Positions 1-6,060 of a stretch of 7,615 nt of DNA are shown one piece after another. How positions within the stretch are numbered: position 1 is the first letter of the stretch; each line of letters opens with the position of its first letter. Made by a program: the position numbers and the translations under genes. A model generated the notes under the pieces. That model was not told the origin of the DNA, ran no database searches, and was given only the letters and a program-made list of their open reading frames with translations. This DNA comes from Kiritimatiellia bacterium (GTDB lineage Bacteria > Verrucomicrobiota > Kiritimatiellia > RFP12 > UBA1067). Location: NCBI GenBank assembly GCA_028707675.1, contig JAQWAM010000051.1, positions 1 to 7,615 of the forward strand, in the 5' to 3' direction.

Positions 1-643
1 CGCTTTCGCTGAGGCCGGTCCGGCGAGCCAGAGCCGGCACCCTCAGTGGCATTGCCAGATGCTTCTCGATGTGTTCGCATGCCGCGCCGATGCGGTCGGA
101 CGAATGGGCCGCGGGCCCGATGCTGAAGCCGCCCGAAGAGATTTCAGACAGGCGCTTCGAGGTCGCAAGCAGATCGAGCAGTTCCAAAAGCAGCGTCATC
201 CGTTTGAGCCCGTGCCGGCGCGATATGTCGAGCATGAGGCTTTCCGCTCTGGAGCGCGTGGGCTCTCCGACCCGCAGGCCGCGCCGGGCGCGTGCGAACA
301 GGCGGCGAGCGGGTTCCATGTATGCGCACGTCAGCCATGAATCGCCGAGCATCTGCGGCATGAAATGGATGACCACAGCCTCGACTCTGCGTGTGCGGCG
401 GTTCGGCAACGTGGCGTTGCGGTAGTCGTGCGGCAGGTCAGGGCCCAGGAAAACCAGGTCGCCGGGTTTAAGCGTCTCGAGCTTGTCGCCGATCCAGCGT
501 TCGGTGCCGCCGCGTCTGACCAGCGTTATCTCGCAGGCCGGATGATGGTGCCACACGTCGCCGAAGTCGTTGCCTTTGACGATCATGCACTCTACAGGTT
601 CTATGTCGGCGGCCAGCGCCGGTTTTTCAGTGATCAGTTTCAT
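1..643 (-). CDS. AraC-family transcriptional regulator with N-terminal cupin sensor domain (partial, C-terminus off the left edge)
   Basis: Reading the minus strand from the ATG at 643 gives 214 codons open to the window edge, beginning MKLITEKPALAADIEPVE. Residues about 25-95 look like the cupin-type ligand-binding domain of AraC regulators: HHH at 32-34, CEITLVRRG at 37-45, KPGDLVFLGPDLPHDY at 59-74. Residues 184-214 (RIGAACEHIEKHLAMPLRVP, then ALARRTGLSES) match the start of the AraC DNA-binding domain, namely its first helix and the beginning of the first helix-turn-helix. The rest, roughly 70 residues of a usual 280-300, lies outside the window. The protein would bind DNA in the cytoplasm and respond to a small ligand, often a sugar. 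It is transcribed away from the six-gene plus-strand run and is its obvious candidate regulator (inference). There is no strong Shine-Dalgarno before the ATG. The frame stays open upstream, but the N-terminus fits the family and a TATAAT box lies at a suitable distance. The ligand cannot be inferred. Confidence 0.9.
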   Translation of the reverse strand, partial: MKLITEKPALAADIEPVECMIVKGNDFGDVWHHHPACEITLVRRGGTERWIGDKLETLKPGDLVFLGPDLPHDYRNATLPNRRTRRVEAVVIHFMPQMLGDSWLTCAYMEPARRLFARARRGLRVGEPTRSRAESLMLDISRRHGLKRMTLLLELLDLLATSKRLSEISSGGFSIGPAAHSSDRIGAACEHIEKHLAMPLRVPALARRTGLSES

Positions 644-679
644 GGCGGCAATAAGTTGCGTGCGACCGATGCCAGATGA

Positions 680-708
680 ATTATAGAAACCACGGATGAA
701 CAAGTGTG
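680..708 (-). promoter_or_regulatory. Candidate promoter of the AraC-family gene
   Basis: On the minus strand a perfect TATAAT (+ strand ATTATA, 680-685) lies 36 bp before the regulator's ATG, giving a predicted transcript start near 672 and a leader of about 29 nt. At 16-18 bp spacing there is no good -35 box (ACACTT, CACACT or ACACAC). A strong -10 with a poor -35 is typical of promoters that depend on an activator. The inverted repeat at 712-751 lies at about -40 to -79 of this start, where an activator or autoregulator could bind. It is a sequence match only. Confidence 0.45.
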
Positions 709-711
709 TGG

Positions 712-751
712 GTATGTGAGTGTGTGGGGGTGTGGGCACACACTCACATAC
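712..751. repeat. Perfect 15-bp inverted repeat, G/T-rich (element 1)
   Basis: Left arm GTATGTGAGTGTGTG (712-726) and right arm CACACACTCACATAC (737-751) are exact reverse complements around a 10-nt spacer GGGGTGTGGG. The + strand from 704 to 736 contains no C and only two A. No T-tract follows on either side, so it is not a standard intrinsic terminator. The left arm recurs at 5999-6013 with two T-to-C changes. It could be a dispersed palindromic repeat, an operator for the divergent promoters, or both. Confidence 0.85.
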
Positions 752-866
752 AAACGCGGACAGGCGCATCGGGTTAAAAACATATGGGTAACAAGTAGTC
801 AAAGAATCTCAAAGTGGCGATTGCCGGTCAAGGCGGAAAAAACGTCAAATTCGCCTGAATCGTCGC

Positions 867-897
867 TTGTTGAAATATGCGGCATTTGAGATACTGT
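867..897 (+). promoter_or_regulatory. Weak candidate forward promoter for the plus-strand genes
   Basis: Two overlapping readings exist. TTGAAA (870-875) with TACTGT (892-897) has 16-bp spacing. TTGTTG (867-872) with GATACT (890-895) has 17-bp spacing. Neither is strong at both boxes, so an activator may be needed. Either would place the transcript start near 902-905, about 60 bp before the ATG at 965 and just upstream of the tandem AACCGGTT sites. Confidence 0.3.
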
Positions 898-921
898 CAA
901 CAGTTGAAACGGGGTGCGTAC

Positions 922-945
922 GCAAACCGGTTGGGCAAACCGGTT
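922..945. promoter_or_regulatory. Tandem AACCGGTT palindromes, candidate operator
   Basis: The 11-mer GCAAACCGGTT occurs twice, at 922-932 and 935-945, so the perfect 8-bp palindrome AACCGGTT recurs with 13-bp centre spacing. Palindromes with a central CG or CCGG flanked by AA/TT resemble LacI-family operators (family knowledge). The position, 20-43 bp before the ATG at 965 and downstream of the candidate promoter, would suit a repressor. Direct repetition would also suit an AraC-type monomer at each copy. No LacI-type gene is in the window. Confidence 0.45.
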
Positions 946-964
946 ACGAGAGAGGGATACGAGC

Positions 965-1357
965 ATGAGAATGACGCGGATTCTTTTGGTTGCCGGTCTG
1001 GCCGCCGGTTTGGCGGCGCGCGCCGCTGCAGACGGCAACGGGGTCAGGGCTGGCGCGGCCAAGACAAACATCACGCCGCCTTTCGTTTCTATCATGAGCA
1101 ACGGCACCAGCGGCAACATCAACAACATCGATTACAGCAAGCCAGCCGAGAAGCTGCCGCCCTACCGCAAGATGCGGATTGTCGCCGAGGATGTGGCGCA
1201 GGCGGTGTACGCCGCATACCAGAAGATCGAATGGCGGGAGCAGGTCAATTTGGGCGCGTCGTTCGAGGAGATCACGCTCGCGCTGCGTCGGCCGACACCA
1301 GAGCAGATTGAAAGGGCCAAGGGGATCATTGCCTCGATGGCGCCCGAAAAAAAGTGA
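965..1357 (+). CDS. Secreted remnant of a neutral/alkaline non-lysosomal ceramidase-like protein
   Basis: This encodes 130 residues. The ATG at 965 is chosen because AGAGGGA (951-957) lies 7 nt upstream and a signal peptide follows directly: MRMTR, a hydrophobic stretch at residues 6-18, and probable cleavage after AAA at 20-22. The in-frame ATG at 914 would bury this signal. Residues 27-39 (VRAGAAKTNITPP) match the N-terminal hallmark of ceramidase-like proteins (PF04734-type; full length about 450 or more). Residues 40-57 (FVSIMSNGTSGNINNIDY) and the following stretch to about residue 120 (MRIVAEDVAQAVYAAY, ALRRPTPEQIERAK) resemble a central segment of the same family. About 200 intervening residues, including the expected metal-binding histidines, appear to be missing, as does the C-terminal part. 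The frame is intact, so it may be translated, but catalysis is unlikely. Family identity and the deletion are from memory of the family; a small functional secreted protein is the alternative. It lies 36 bp before the aminotransferase gene. Confidence 0.65.
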   Translation: MRMTRILLVAGLAAGLAARAAADGNGVRAGAAKTNITPPFVSIMSNGTSGNINNIDYSKPAEKLPPYRKMRIVAEDVAQAVYAAYQKIEWREQVNLGASFEEITLALRRPTPEQIERAKGIIASMAPEKK

Positions 1358-1393
1358 AAACATTGCTACTAAAAACGCAAGAAAGGAAGAAAG

Positions 1394-2695
1394 ATGAAGA
1401 AAAGCACAAAAAAGGCCAAGAACAGCGCGGGTAAGGGCGCGATGTTGGCAGTCAGAGGCGGCCCGAAGGTTTGGGACAAGGGATTCCCGATGTGGCCCTC
1501 TTTTTCTGAAGAGGCGATCAAGACGGTGGCCGAGCCTTTGATGTCAGGAAAGGTCAACTACTGGACCGGACCGGTCGGGCAGAAGTTTGAGGCGGCGTTC
1601 GCGAAATGGCTGGGCGTGGGCAACGCCATCAGCGTGACCAACGGCACGGCGGCGCTGCACACCGCGCTCGCCGCGCTGGGCATCGGCCCGGGCGACGAGG
1701 TGATATGTCCCTCGTACTCCTTCATCGCGTCGTCCTTCTGTGTCTTGCAGGCGGGCGCGCTGCCGGTTTTTGCCGACGTGGGATTTGACCATCTTTTGGA
1801 TCCCAAGCAGATCGAAGACAAGATCACCGAGCGCACCAAAGGCATCGTTGTGGTGCATCTTTACGGCGTGGTGGCGGACATGGACCCGATCCTGAAGATC
1901 GCCAAAAAGCACAAGCTGAAGGTGATCGAGGATTGCGCCCAGTGCTTCGGCGGCATCTACAAGGGCAAGACCGCCGGCACGATCGGTGACGTCGCGTGTT
2001 TCAGCTTCTGCCAGAGCAAGCACTTCACCACCGGCGGCGAAGGCGGCATGGTTGTGACCAACGACGATGACTTGGCATGGGAGTGCCGGTCGTTCCGCGA
2101 CCACGGTTACGACGTCAAAGAGCGCCTGAACCTGCTGGAGATGGAAGGCAAGCTGATGTATATCCACAAGCGCGTGGGCTTCAACTTCCGCATGACCGAG
2201 ATGCAGTCGCAGATCGGGCTGTGCGAGCTGAAGCGTTTCGACTCGTGGAACCTCAAGAACCGCCTACGCAACGGCCGGATGCTGAAAAACGCCTTGGAGA
2301 AGCATCCGCTGGTGCTGCATGCGCCTGTGGACACCAAAGAGCGGCAGAACTCCTACTGGTGGGCGCCTTTCGTCCTGAAGACCGAGTTGCTGACCTGTTC
2401 GATCAAGGAGTTCATCTCGGCTATCGCGGCGGAAGGCGTGCCGGTGTACAGTGTGCTGTGGCCGGAGATGTACAAGGAACGCGCCTTCATCGAGCGCAAC
2501 GGGTTCGGCGTGGCCAAATATCCGTTCTTCGATCCGAAGGCCCGGAACATCGACTACAGCAATATAGAGTGCCCTCGCGCTCGCTGGATGACGGACCGCA
2601 CCATGTGCTTCTTCACGCATCCGGTTTATGACAAAGAGCACATGCAGGCATGTATAGACGCCTTCAAAAAGGTGGCGAAAGCGTATATGAAGTAA
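1394..2695 (+). CDS. DegT/DnrJ/EryC1/StrS-family PLP-dependent aminotransferase
   Basis: This 433-residue cytoplasmic enzyme belongs to the sugar/cyclitol aminotransferase family, which transfers an amino group, usually from glutamate or glutamine, to a keto sugar or keto cyclitol by way of PLP. Visible landmarks are SVTNGTAALHTAL (80-92, cofactor phosphate region), GDEVICPSYSFIASS (100-114), VIEDCAQCFGG (177-187, with Asp180 expected to contact the PLP ring nitrogen and Gln183 next to it), and SFCQSKHFTTGGEGG (204-218, with Lys209 expected to form the Schiff base). FNFRMTEMQSQIG (263-275) is the usual following motif. Length is slightly above the common 370-420. The general look, including the C-terminal NIECPRARWMTDR region, recalls the branch with AHBA synthase and inosose aminotransferases; the substrate is not determined. 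Start: AAAGGAAG at 1382-1389 supports the ATG at 1394. The first 16 residues are a lysine-rich tail before MLAVRGGPKV, so the ATG at 1442, preceded by AAGGG, is a possible alternative. Next to dehydrogenases and a symporter it may act in synthesis or in removal of amino groups. Confidence 0.93.
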   Translation: MKKSTKKAKNSAGKGAMLAVRGGPKVWDKGFPMWPSFSEEAIKTVAEPLMSGKVNYWTGPVGQKFEAAFAKWLGVGNAISVTNGTAALHTALAALGIGPGDEVICPSYSFIASSFCVLQAGALPVFADVGFDHLLDPKQIEDKITERTKGIVVVHLYGVVADMDPILKIAKKHKLKVIEDCAQCFGGIYKGKTAGTIGDVACFSFCQSKHFTTGGEGGMVVTNDDDLAWECRSFRDHGYDVKERLNLLEMEGKLMYIHKRVGFNFRMTEMQSQIGLCELKRFDSWNLKNRLRNGRMLKNALEKHPLVLHAPVDTKERQNSYWWAPFVLKTELLTCSIKEFISAIAAEGVPVYSVLWPEMYKERAFIERNGFGVAKYPFFDPKARNIDYSNIECPRARWMTDRTMCFFTHPVYDKEHMQACIDAFKKVAKAYMK

Positions 2696-2710
2696 TGATC
2701 ATGATGCTGT

Positions 2711-2764
2711 AAGACTTGAAACTTGGACTGCGGCGGACGAGCCCGGTATCAAGTTTCAAGTCTT
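2711..2764. repeat. Perfect 15-bp inverted repeat between aminotransferase and symporter genes (element 2)
   Basis: AAGACTTGAAACTTG (2711-2725) and CAAGTTTCAAGTCTT (2750-2764) are exact reverse complements with a 24-nt GC-rich spacer. The arms are AT-rich (5 of 15 G/C), unlike the surrounding genes, and the element fills most of the 90-bp gap, ending 10 bp before the symporter's Shine-Dalgarno. No T-tract follows, so it is a poor intrinsic terminator. It could be an mRNA-stabilising stem between operon genes, an operator, or a copy of a palindromic repeat. It does not share sequence with element 1. Confidence 0.85.
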
Positions 2765-2774
2765 CGGTTATTTC

Positions 2775-2780
2775 AAGGAG
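2775..2780 (+). promoter_or_regulatory. Shine-Dalgarno that sets the symporter start
   Basis: AAGGAG stands 5 nt before the ATG at 2786. It decides that start over the in-frame ATG at 2723, which lies inside the inverted repeat and would add 21 non-membrane residues. Confidence 0.8.
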
Positions 2781-2785
2781 CCTTT

Positions 2786-4756
2786 ATGTTGACAATTACC
2801 TGGATAGACGCGGTTATCATTTTCGGTTTTCTGCTTTCGGTCGTGATTGTAGGATCGTTGGCTGCCAAACGCGCGGGCAAGAGCGCGGACGATTTCTTTC
2901 TGTCCGGACGAAATATGCCGTGGTGGCTGCTCGGGGTGTCGATGGTAGCGTGCACCTTTTCGTGCGATACGCCGAATCTGGTCACTGAGCTTGTGCGCCT
3001 GAACGGTGTGGCAGGCAACTGGGTGTGGTGGGCTTTTCTGCTTACGGGCATGCTGACGGTGTTCGTCTACGCCAACTTGTGGCGACGTTCCGGTCTGAGC
3101 ACGGACCTGGGGTTTTATGAGTTGCGTTACAGCGGTCGTCCGGCGGCTTTTCTGCGCGGTTTCAGGGCGATTTATCTGGGTGTCGTTTATAATCTGATTA
3201 TCTTGGGCGCGGTTTCGCTGGCAGCGATCAAGATCGGCCAGATCATGTTCGGACTGACACCGGTGATGTCACTGGTGTACGCGATGACCGGCGTGGCGAT
3301 TTACGCGACTTTGGGCGGGCTCACCGGCTCGATTTGGGCCGATTTCTATCAGTTCTCGGTGGCGATGATAGGCGCGGGGTTCGCGGCCTGGTACGCGGTT
3401 AACTCCGGGATGGCCGGCGGTGTGACAACCCTTAAGGAGCTTTTCGCGCATCCGGCCCTGGCCGGCAAGCTGTCATTTGTGCCGTCTTTATCAGGAGACT
3501 TGTCGACGCTGATGACAGTCCTGATCCTGCCTTTGGCGGTGCAATGGTGGAACGTCTGGTATCCGGGGGCGGAGCCAGGCGGCGGCGGTTTCATCGCGCA
3601 GCGCATGTTGTCCGCGAAGAGCGAGGGTCACGCTGTCGGCGGGACGCTGTTGTTCAACGTGCTGCACTATGCTGTCAGGCCTTGGCCATGGATTCTGGTG
3701 GCTTTGGCATCGTTGGCGGTGTTCCCGATGACTCCGCAGCACGAGCAGGAGGCCGCCAAAGTATGGCTGGCGGAGAATCAGTCGGCGGTAAGCGCTTATG
3801 CGGCCAAGGCGGAGATGCCTGGCGATCTGCGCGCGACGGTCAGGCAACGCAGGGCTGAATCCAAAGGCGTCGGCGCTTTGGCGCGAGAGTTCCCCAAGGT
3901 TGACGAGCAGTTCCTCGGCCATGACGTAGCCTATCCGGGCATGGTGGCCCGCATGCCGCGCGGCTGGCAGGGTTTGATTGTGGCCTCGCTGATCGCGGCC
4001 TACATGTCTACAATCGCAACCTTGTTGAACTGGGGTTCTTCGTATGTGGTGCAGGATGTTTATTTGCGTTTCATCAAGCCGCAGGCCTCGCAGCGCCACG
4101 CCGTGCTCATCGGCCGGATCACCATGCTGGCGATGCTGCTGGTTTCGGCTTGGGTCGCGCTCCAGATGACCACGGGCAAAACGATTTTCCATGTGCTTTT
4201 GCAGGTGGGGGCCGGCACCGGGCTGATATATATCCTGCGCTGGTTCTGGTGGCGGATGAACGTATGGAGCGAAGTCACCGCGATGGTGGTGTCGTTCATA
4301 GTGGCGATCCTATTCCAGTTTGGCGCCGGGCCCTTGGGGTTGGATGCCGCGCTCGAGAGGGCCGGCTGGTTGCGAGTGATGGATCTGACCTCTTGGAAAA
4401 TGGTGTTGGGGATTATCGTGACGACAGCGGCGTGGATCGCTGTGACCTACCTGACCCCGCCGGTGGCCGAACAGACGCTTGTAAACTTTTACCGTAAGAT
4501 ACGTCCGGGCGGGCCGGGGTGGCGCAAGATCGAGGCTTTGGCTCAGGCACAAGGAATGGAAGCGGAACCGGGCGGATGGAACGTGCCGGCCGGCATCCTC
4601 TGCATGCTGCTCGGCTGCCTGCTTGTGTGGGCTTCGCTTTTCGGCGTCGGGTATTTGCTTTACGGCGCCTATGTGAAAGGCTTGGTTCTGGCCATGGTAG
4701 CGGTGGCGGCAGGCTTGGTGCTGAAGCGTCAGGTGTCCGCGATGCGTTTACGGTGA
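2786..4756 (+). CDS. Sodium:solute symporter (SSS family)
   Basis: This 656-residue inner-membrane protein should couple Na+ entry to uptake of a polar solute such as a sugar, cyclitol or sugar acid. It begins with a membrane helix at about 6-27, followed by the family's KRAGKSADDFFLSGRNMPWW (28-47). About 14-15 hydrophobic segments follow, roughly at 46-63, 78-97, 127-147, 158-178, 185-205, 240-256, 288-314, 394-413, 440-460, 466-486, 495-514, 536-556, 603-624 and 631-646. LIAAYMSTIATLLNWGSSYV (402-421) is the typical SSS segment near the Na2 sodium site, followed by VQDVYLRFIKP. YATLGGLTGSIWADFYQ (173-189) is another family motif. Oddity: between the helices ending near 314 and starting near 394 there is a charged, soluble loop of about 75 residues (316-390). 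The substrate cannot be read from sequence; its place between an aminotransferase and oxidoreductases suggests that it imports the pathway's starting compound. The next gene begins 109 bp later. Confidence 0.92.
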   Translation: MLTITWIDAVIIFGFLLSVVIVGSLAAKRAGKSADDFFLSGRNMPWWLLGVSMVACTFSCDTPNLVTELVRLNGVAGNWVWWAFLLTGMLTVFVYANLWRRSGLSTDLGFYELRYSGRPAAFLRGFRAIYLGVVYNLIILGAVSLAAIKIGQIMFGLTPVMSLVYAMTGVAIYATLGGLTGSIWADFYQFSVAMIGAGFAAWYAVNSGMAGGVTTLKELFAHPALAGKLSFVPSLSGDLSTLMTVLILPLAVQWWNVWYPGAEPGGGGFIAQRMLSAKSEGHAVGGTLLFNVLHYAVRPWPWILVALASLAVFPMTPQHEQEAAKVWLAENQSAVSAYAAKAEMPGDLRATVRQRRAESKGVGALAREFPKVDEQFLGHDVAYPGMVARMPRGWQGLIVASLIAAYMSTIATLLNWGSSYVVQDVYLRFIKPQASQRHAVLIGRITMLAMLLVSAWVALQMTTGKTIFHVLLQVGAGTGLIYILRWFWWRMNVWSEVTAMVVSFIVAILFQFGAGPLGLDAALERAGWLRVMDLTSWKMVLGIIVTTAAWIAVTYLTPPVAEQTLVNFYRKIRPGGPGWRKIEALAQAQGMEAEPGGWNVPAGILCMLLGCLLVWASLFGVGYLLYGAYVKGLVLAMVAVAAGLVLKRQVSAMRLR

Positions 4757-4758
4757 CG

Positions 4759-4824
4759 CGGGGCAGGCGCCCCGATCAGTTTCAATTGCTTGAACGAAAG
4801 TTGACGAGAATCATGATCGGGGCG
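4759..4824 (+). promoter_or_regulatory. Two mutually exclusive hairpins between symporter and oxidoreductase genes
   Basis: Two pairings share bases. Hairpin A pairs CGGGGC (4759-4764) with GCCCCG (4769-4774) over a 4-nt loop, starting 2 nt after the symporter stop. Pairing B is a perfect 11-bp match of CGCCCCGATCA (4768-4778) with TGATCGGGGCG (4814-4824), and could enclose a small stem TTCAA/TTGAA (4781-4785 with 4790-4794). A and B cannot form together. B is followed after three bases by TTTT (4828-4831), a weak terminator-like tail. It may reduce read-through, protect the upstream mRNA, or switch between states. Confidence 0.5.
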
Positions 4825-4865
4825 GCATTTTAACAGAACGAGAGTAACACGAAAGGATATCGGCC

Positions 4866-5936
4866 ATGAAAAGAGTGAAATACGCATTGATCGGGTTCGG
4901 CGGGATCGCGGAGAACCGGATCGCCAAAGAGGGATTCGCGTGTGACCGGGCGCGCTTCAAACCGCTGAAGCAGGCCGTGCTGGTCGGAGCCACGGATATC
5001 AATCCCGGTCGGCGCGCGGCTGTTGAGGCGCTGGGACTGAAGTGGTATAAAGACGCGGCGGCCGTGTGTGCCGACGCGTCGGTTGACGCGGTGTTCGTGG
5101 CAACGAACAATCTGACGCACGCGACATTGGCGCGTCAGGCGCTGGAAGCGGGCAAGGCTGTGATCGCGGACAAGCCGCTGGCGGCGAACTCGCAAGAGGC
5201 GCGCATGCTGGTGAAGCTCGCCGCGAAAAAGAAGCTGAGCCTGTCTGTGGACCACATGATGACGCATAACGCGCTGAATCTGAAGGCGCGGCAGTTGGTA
5301 GCCGGGGGCAAGCTGGGCGCGGTAAACGACGCGTGCTTCCACATGCAGTTCGCGTACGGGTTTGATCCGGCCGAGGCCGCCACCTGGCGCTGCGCGAATC
5401 GCGCGGAGATGGGCGGACCCATCGGCGATGTGGCCAGCCACTGTTTCTACATGGCCGAGTTACTTCTGGGCAGCCGCGTCCGGTCGGTGCGCGCGGTCTA
5501 TTATCCCAAACGCATGGCGATCAAGGTTGAGGACGGCGCGCTGATCCAATGCGACCTTGAAAACGGCGTGACCTTCTCGGTGCTGGTGTCATTCTGCGAC
5601 GCGCGCGGCGGGTTGGGCGGTACGCTGTCTAATCTGGGTTACGAGATCTACGGCGAGCGGGCGGTGCTGCGCGGATACGGAACCATGTTCCAGCTTTCGG
5701 GACATGCCGGAGAGCCTTTGAAAATGCGGCTGGAACTGGACGAATTCAAGAAACAGAAAAATTTCGCGGTGACCAACCCCGTGAATATTTATCAGGGTGT
5801 GATCACGGAACACGCTGTTTCAGTGCTTAAAGGCAAGCCTTTGACAGGACTGGATGGCTTGCGCAATGTGTTGATGTGCGAAGCGGCACATGCCTCGGCG
5901 CAGCGCGGAGGCCGAACGGTCAGGATCAGAGCTTAG
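4866..5936 (+). CDS. Gfo/Idh/MocA-family NAD(P)-dependent oxidoreductase
   Basis: This 356-residue cytoplasmic dehydrogenase is of the glucose-fructose oxidoreductase / inositol dehydrogenase type, which oxidises or reduces a hydroxyl/keto group on sugars and cyclitols. The N-terminal Rossmann fold shows KYALIGFGGIAENR (5-18, dinucleotide-binding turn), GATDINP (41-47, end of the second strand, with Asp44 favouring NAD), VDAVFVATNNLTHA (73-86) and AGKAVIADKPLA (95-106), where Lys103 is the usual catalytic lysine of the E/D-K-P motif. The C-terminal domain has MGGPIGDVASHCFYMAELLLG (182-202), with Asp188 and His192 at the usual active-site positions. Length is typical. AAAGGA (4852-4857) precedes the ATG by 8 nt. 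Position between the symporter and a second Gfo/Idh protein suggests that the two act on successive or alternative positions of the imported compound; the substrate is unknown. Confidence 0.93.
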   Translation: MKRVKYALIGFGGIAENRIAKEGFACDRARFKPLKQAVLVGATDINPGRRAAVEALGLKWYKDAAAVCADASVDAVFVATNNLTHATLARQALEAGKAVIADKPLAANSQEARMLVKLAAKKKLSLSVDHMMTHNALNLKARQLVAGGKLGAVNDACFHMQFAYGFDPAEAATWRCANRAEMGGPIGDVASHCFYMAELLLGSRVRSVRAVYYPKRMAIKVEDGALIQCDLENGVTFSVLVSFCDARGGLGGTLSNLGYEIYGERAVLRGYGTMFQLSGHAGEPLKMRLELDEFKKQKNFAVTNPVNIYQGVITEHAVSVLKGKPLTGLDGLRNVLMCEAAHASAQRGGRTVRIRA

Positions 5937-5998
5937 TGTCTGACGATCTTATAACAGCAAGGAAAAAAGTTTGAAACTGCCTGTATGTGGGGGTGCGC

Positions 5999-6051
5999 GT
6001 ATGTGAGCGCGTGAGTTCGTGCCCGCATGCCCGCATACGCACGGGCTCACA
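5999..6051. repeat. Imperfect inverted repeat related to element 1 (element 3)
   Basis: In the 155-bp gap between the two Gfo/Idh genes, 6002-6016 pairs with 6037-6051 at 13 of 15 positions. The left side, GTATGTGAGCGCGTG (5999-6013), is the left arm of element 1 (712-726) with two T-to-C changes. The loop carries two adjacent copies of GCCCGCAT (6021-6028, 6029-6036), and a third lies at 6071-6078. GTATGTGGGGGTG just upstream (5983-5995) is a further partial copy of the arm. The reading frame passes through from an ATG at 5987, but that stretch looks like translated repeat rather than protein. Confidence 0.7.
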
Positions 6052-6060
6052 CAATTGGGT

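Larger units (their letters stand above)
644..964. other. Divergent intergenic control region
   Basis: This 321-bp gap separates the regulator from the plus-strand run and has no convincing gene. From left to right it holds a minus-strand TATAAT (680-685), a G/T-rich 15-bp inverted repeat (712-751), an A-rich stretch with several GTCAA pentamers (798, 828, 844, 896), a weak forward promoter candidate (867-897), a short palindrome ACTGT-CA-ACAGT (893-904), tandem AACCGGTT palindromes (925-932 and 938-945) and the Shine-Dalgarno AGAGGGA (951-957) of the next gene. The 61-codon open frame at 704-889 runs through the inverted repeat and looks like chance. Confidence 0.7.

Noticed and set aside
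59..679. Plus-strand open frames over the regulator gene
   Set aside because: They are antisense to the AraC reading frame, which has cupin and helix-turn-helix motifs; none of the plus frames has a motif or a good ribosome binding site.
704..736. G-quadruplex in the G/T-rich stretch
   Set aside because: Only three runs of three or more G are present on the strand, so a standard four-run quadruplex is not supported.
798..901. Scattered GTCAA pentamers as regulator half-sites
   Set aside because: The copies at 798, 828, 844 and 896 are irregularly spaced and short enough to arise by chance.
1544..2167. 207-codon open frame on the minus strand
   Set aside because: It lies wholly inside the aminotransferase gene, has a low-complexity His/Arg/Ala composition and matches no family; it is a GC-rich shadow frame.
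2711..2770. Intrinsic terminator after the aminotransferase gene
   Set aside because: The stem is long, but the loop is 24 nt, the stem is AT-rich and no T-tract follows.
2723..2785. Upstream ATG for the symporter
   Set aside because: It falls inside the 15-bp inverted repeat, while AAGGAG lies 5 nt before the ATG at 2786, where the first membrane helix begins.
3491..4192. 233-codon open frame on the minus strand
   Set aside because: It lies opposite the symporter gene, is rich in Arg, His and Gln without any recognisable motif, and the symporter has clear family motifs in the same stretch.
4830..5441. 203-codon open frame on the minus strand
   Set aside because: It overlaps the first Gfo/Idh gene in antisense and shows only biased Arg/His/Gln composition.
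5950..5955. Internal promoter for the second Gfo/Idh and SDR genes (TATAAC)
   Set aside because: The -10-like hexamer has no recognisable -35 at 15-19 bp spacing.
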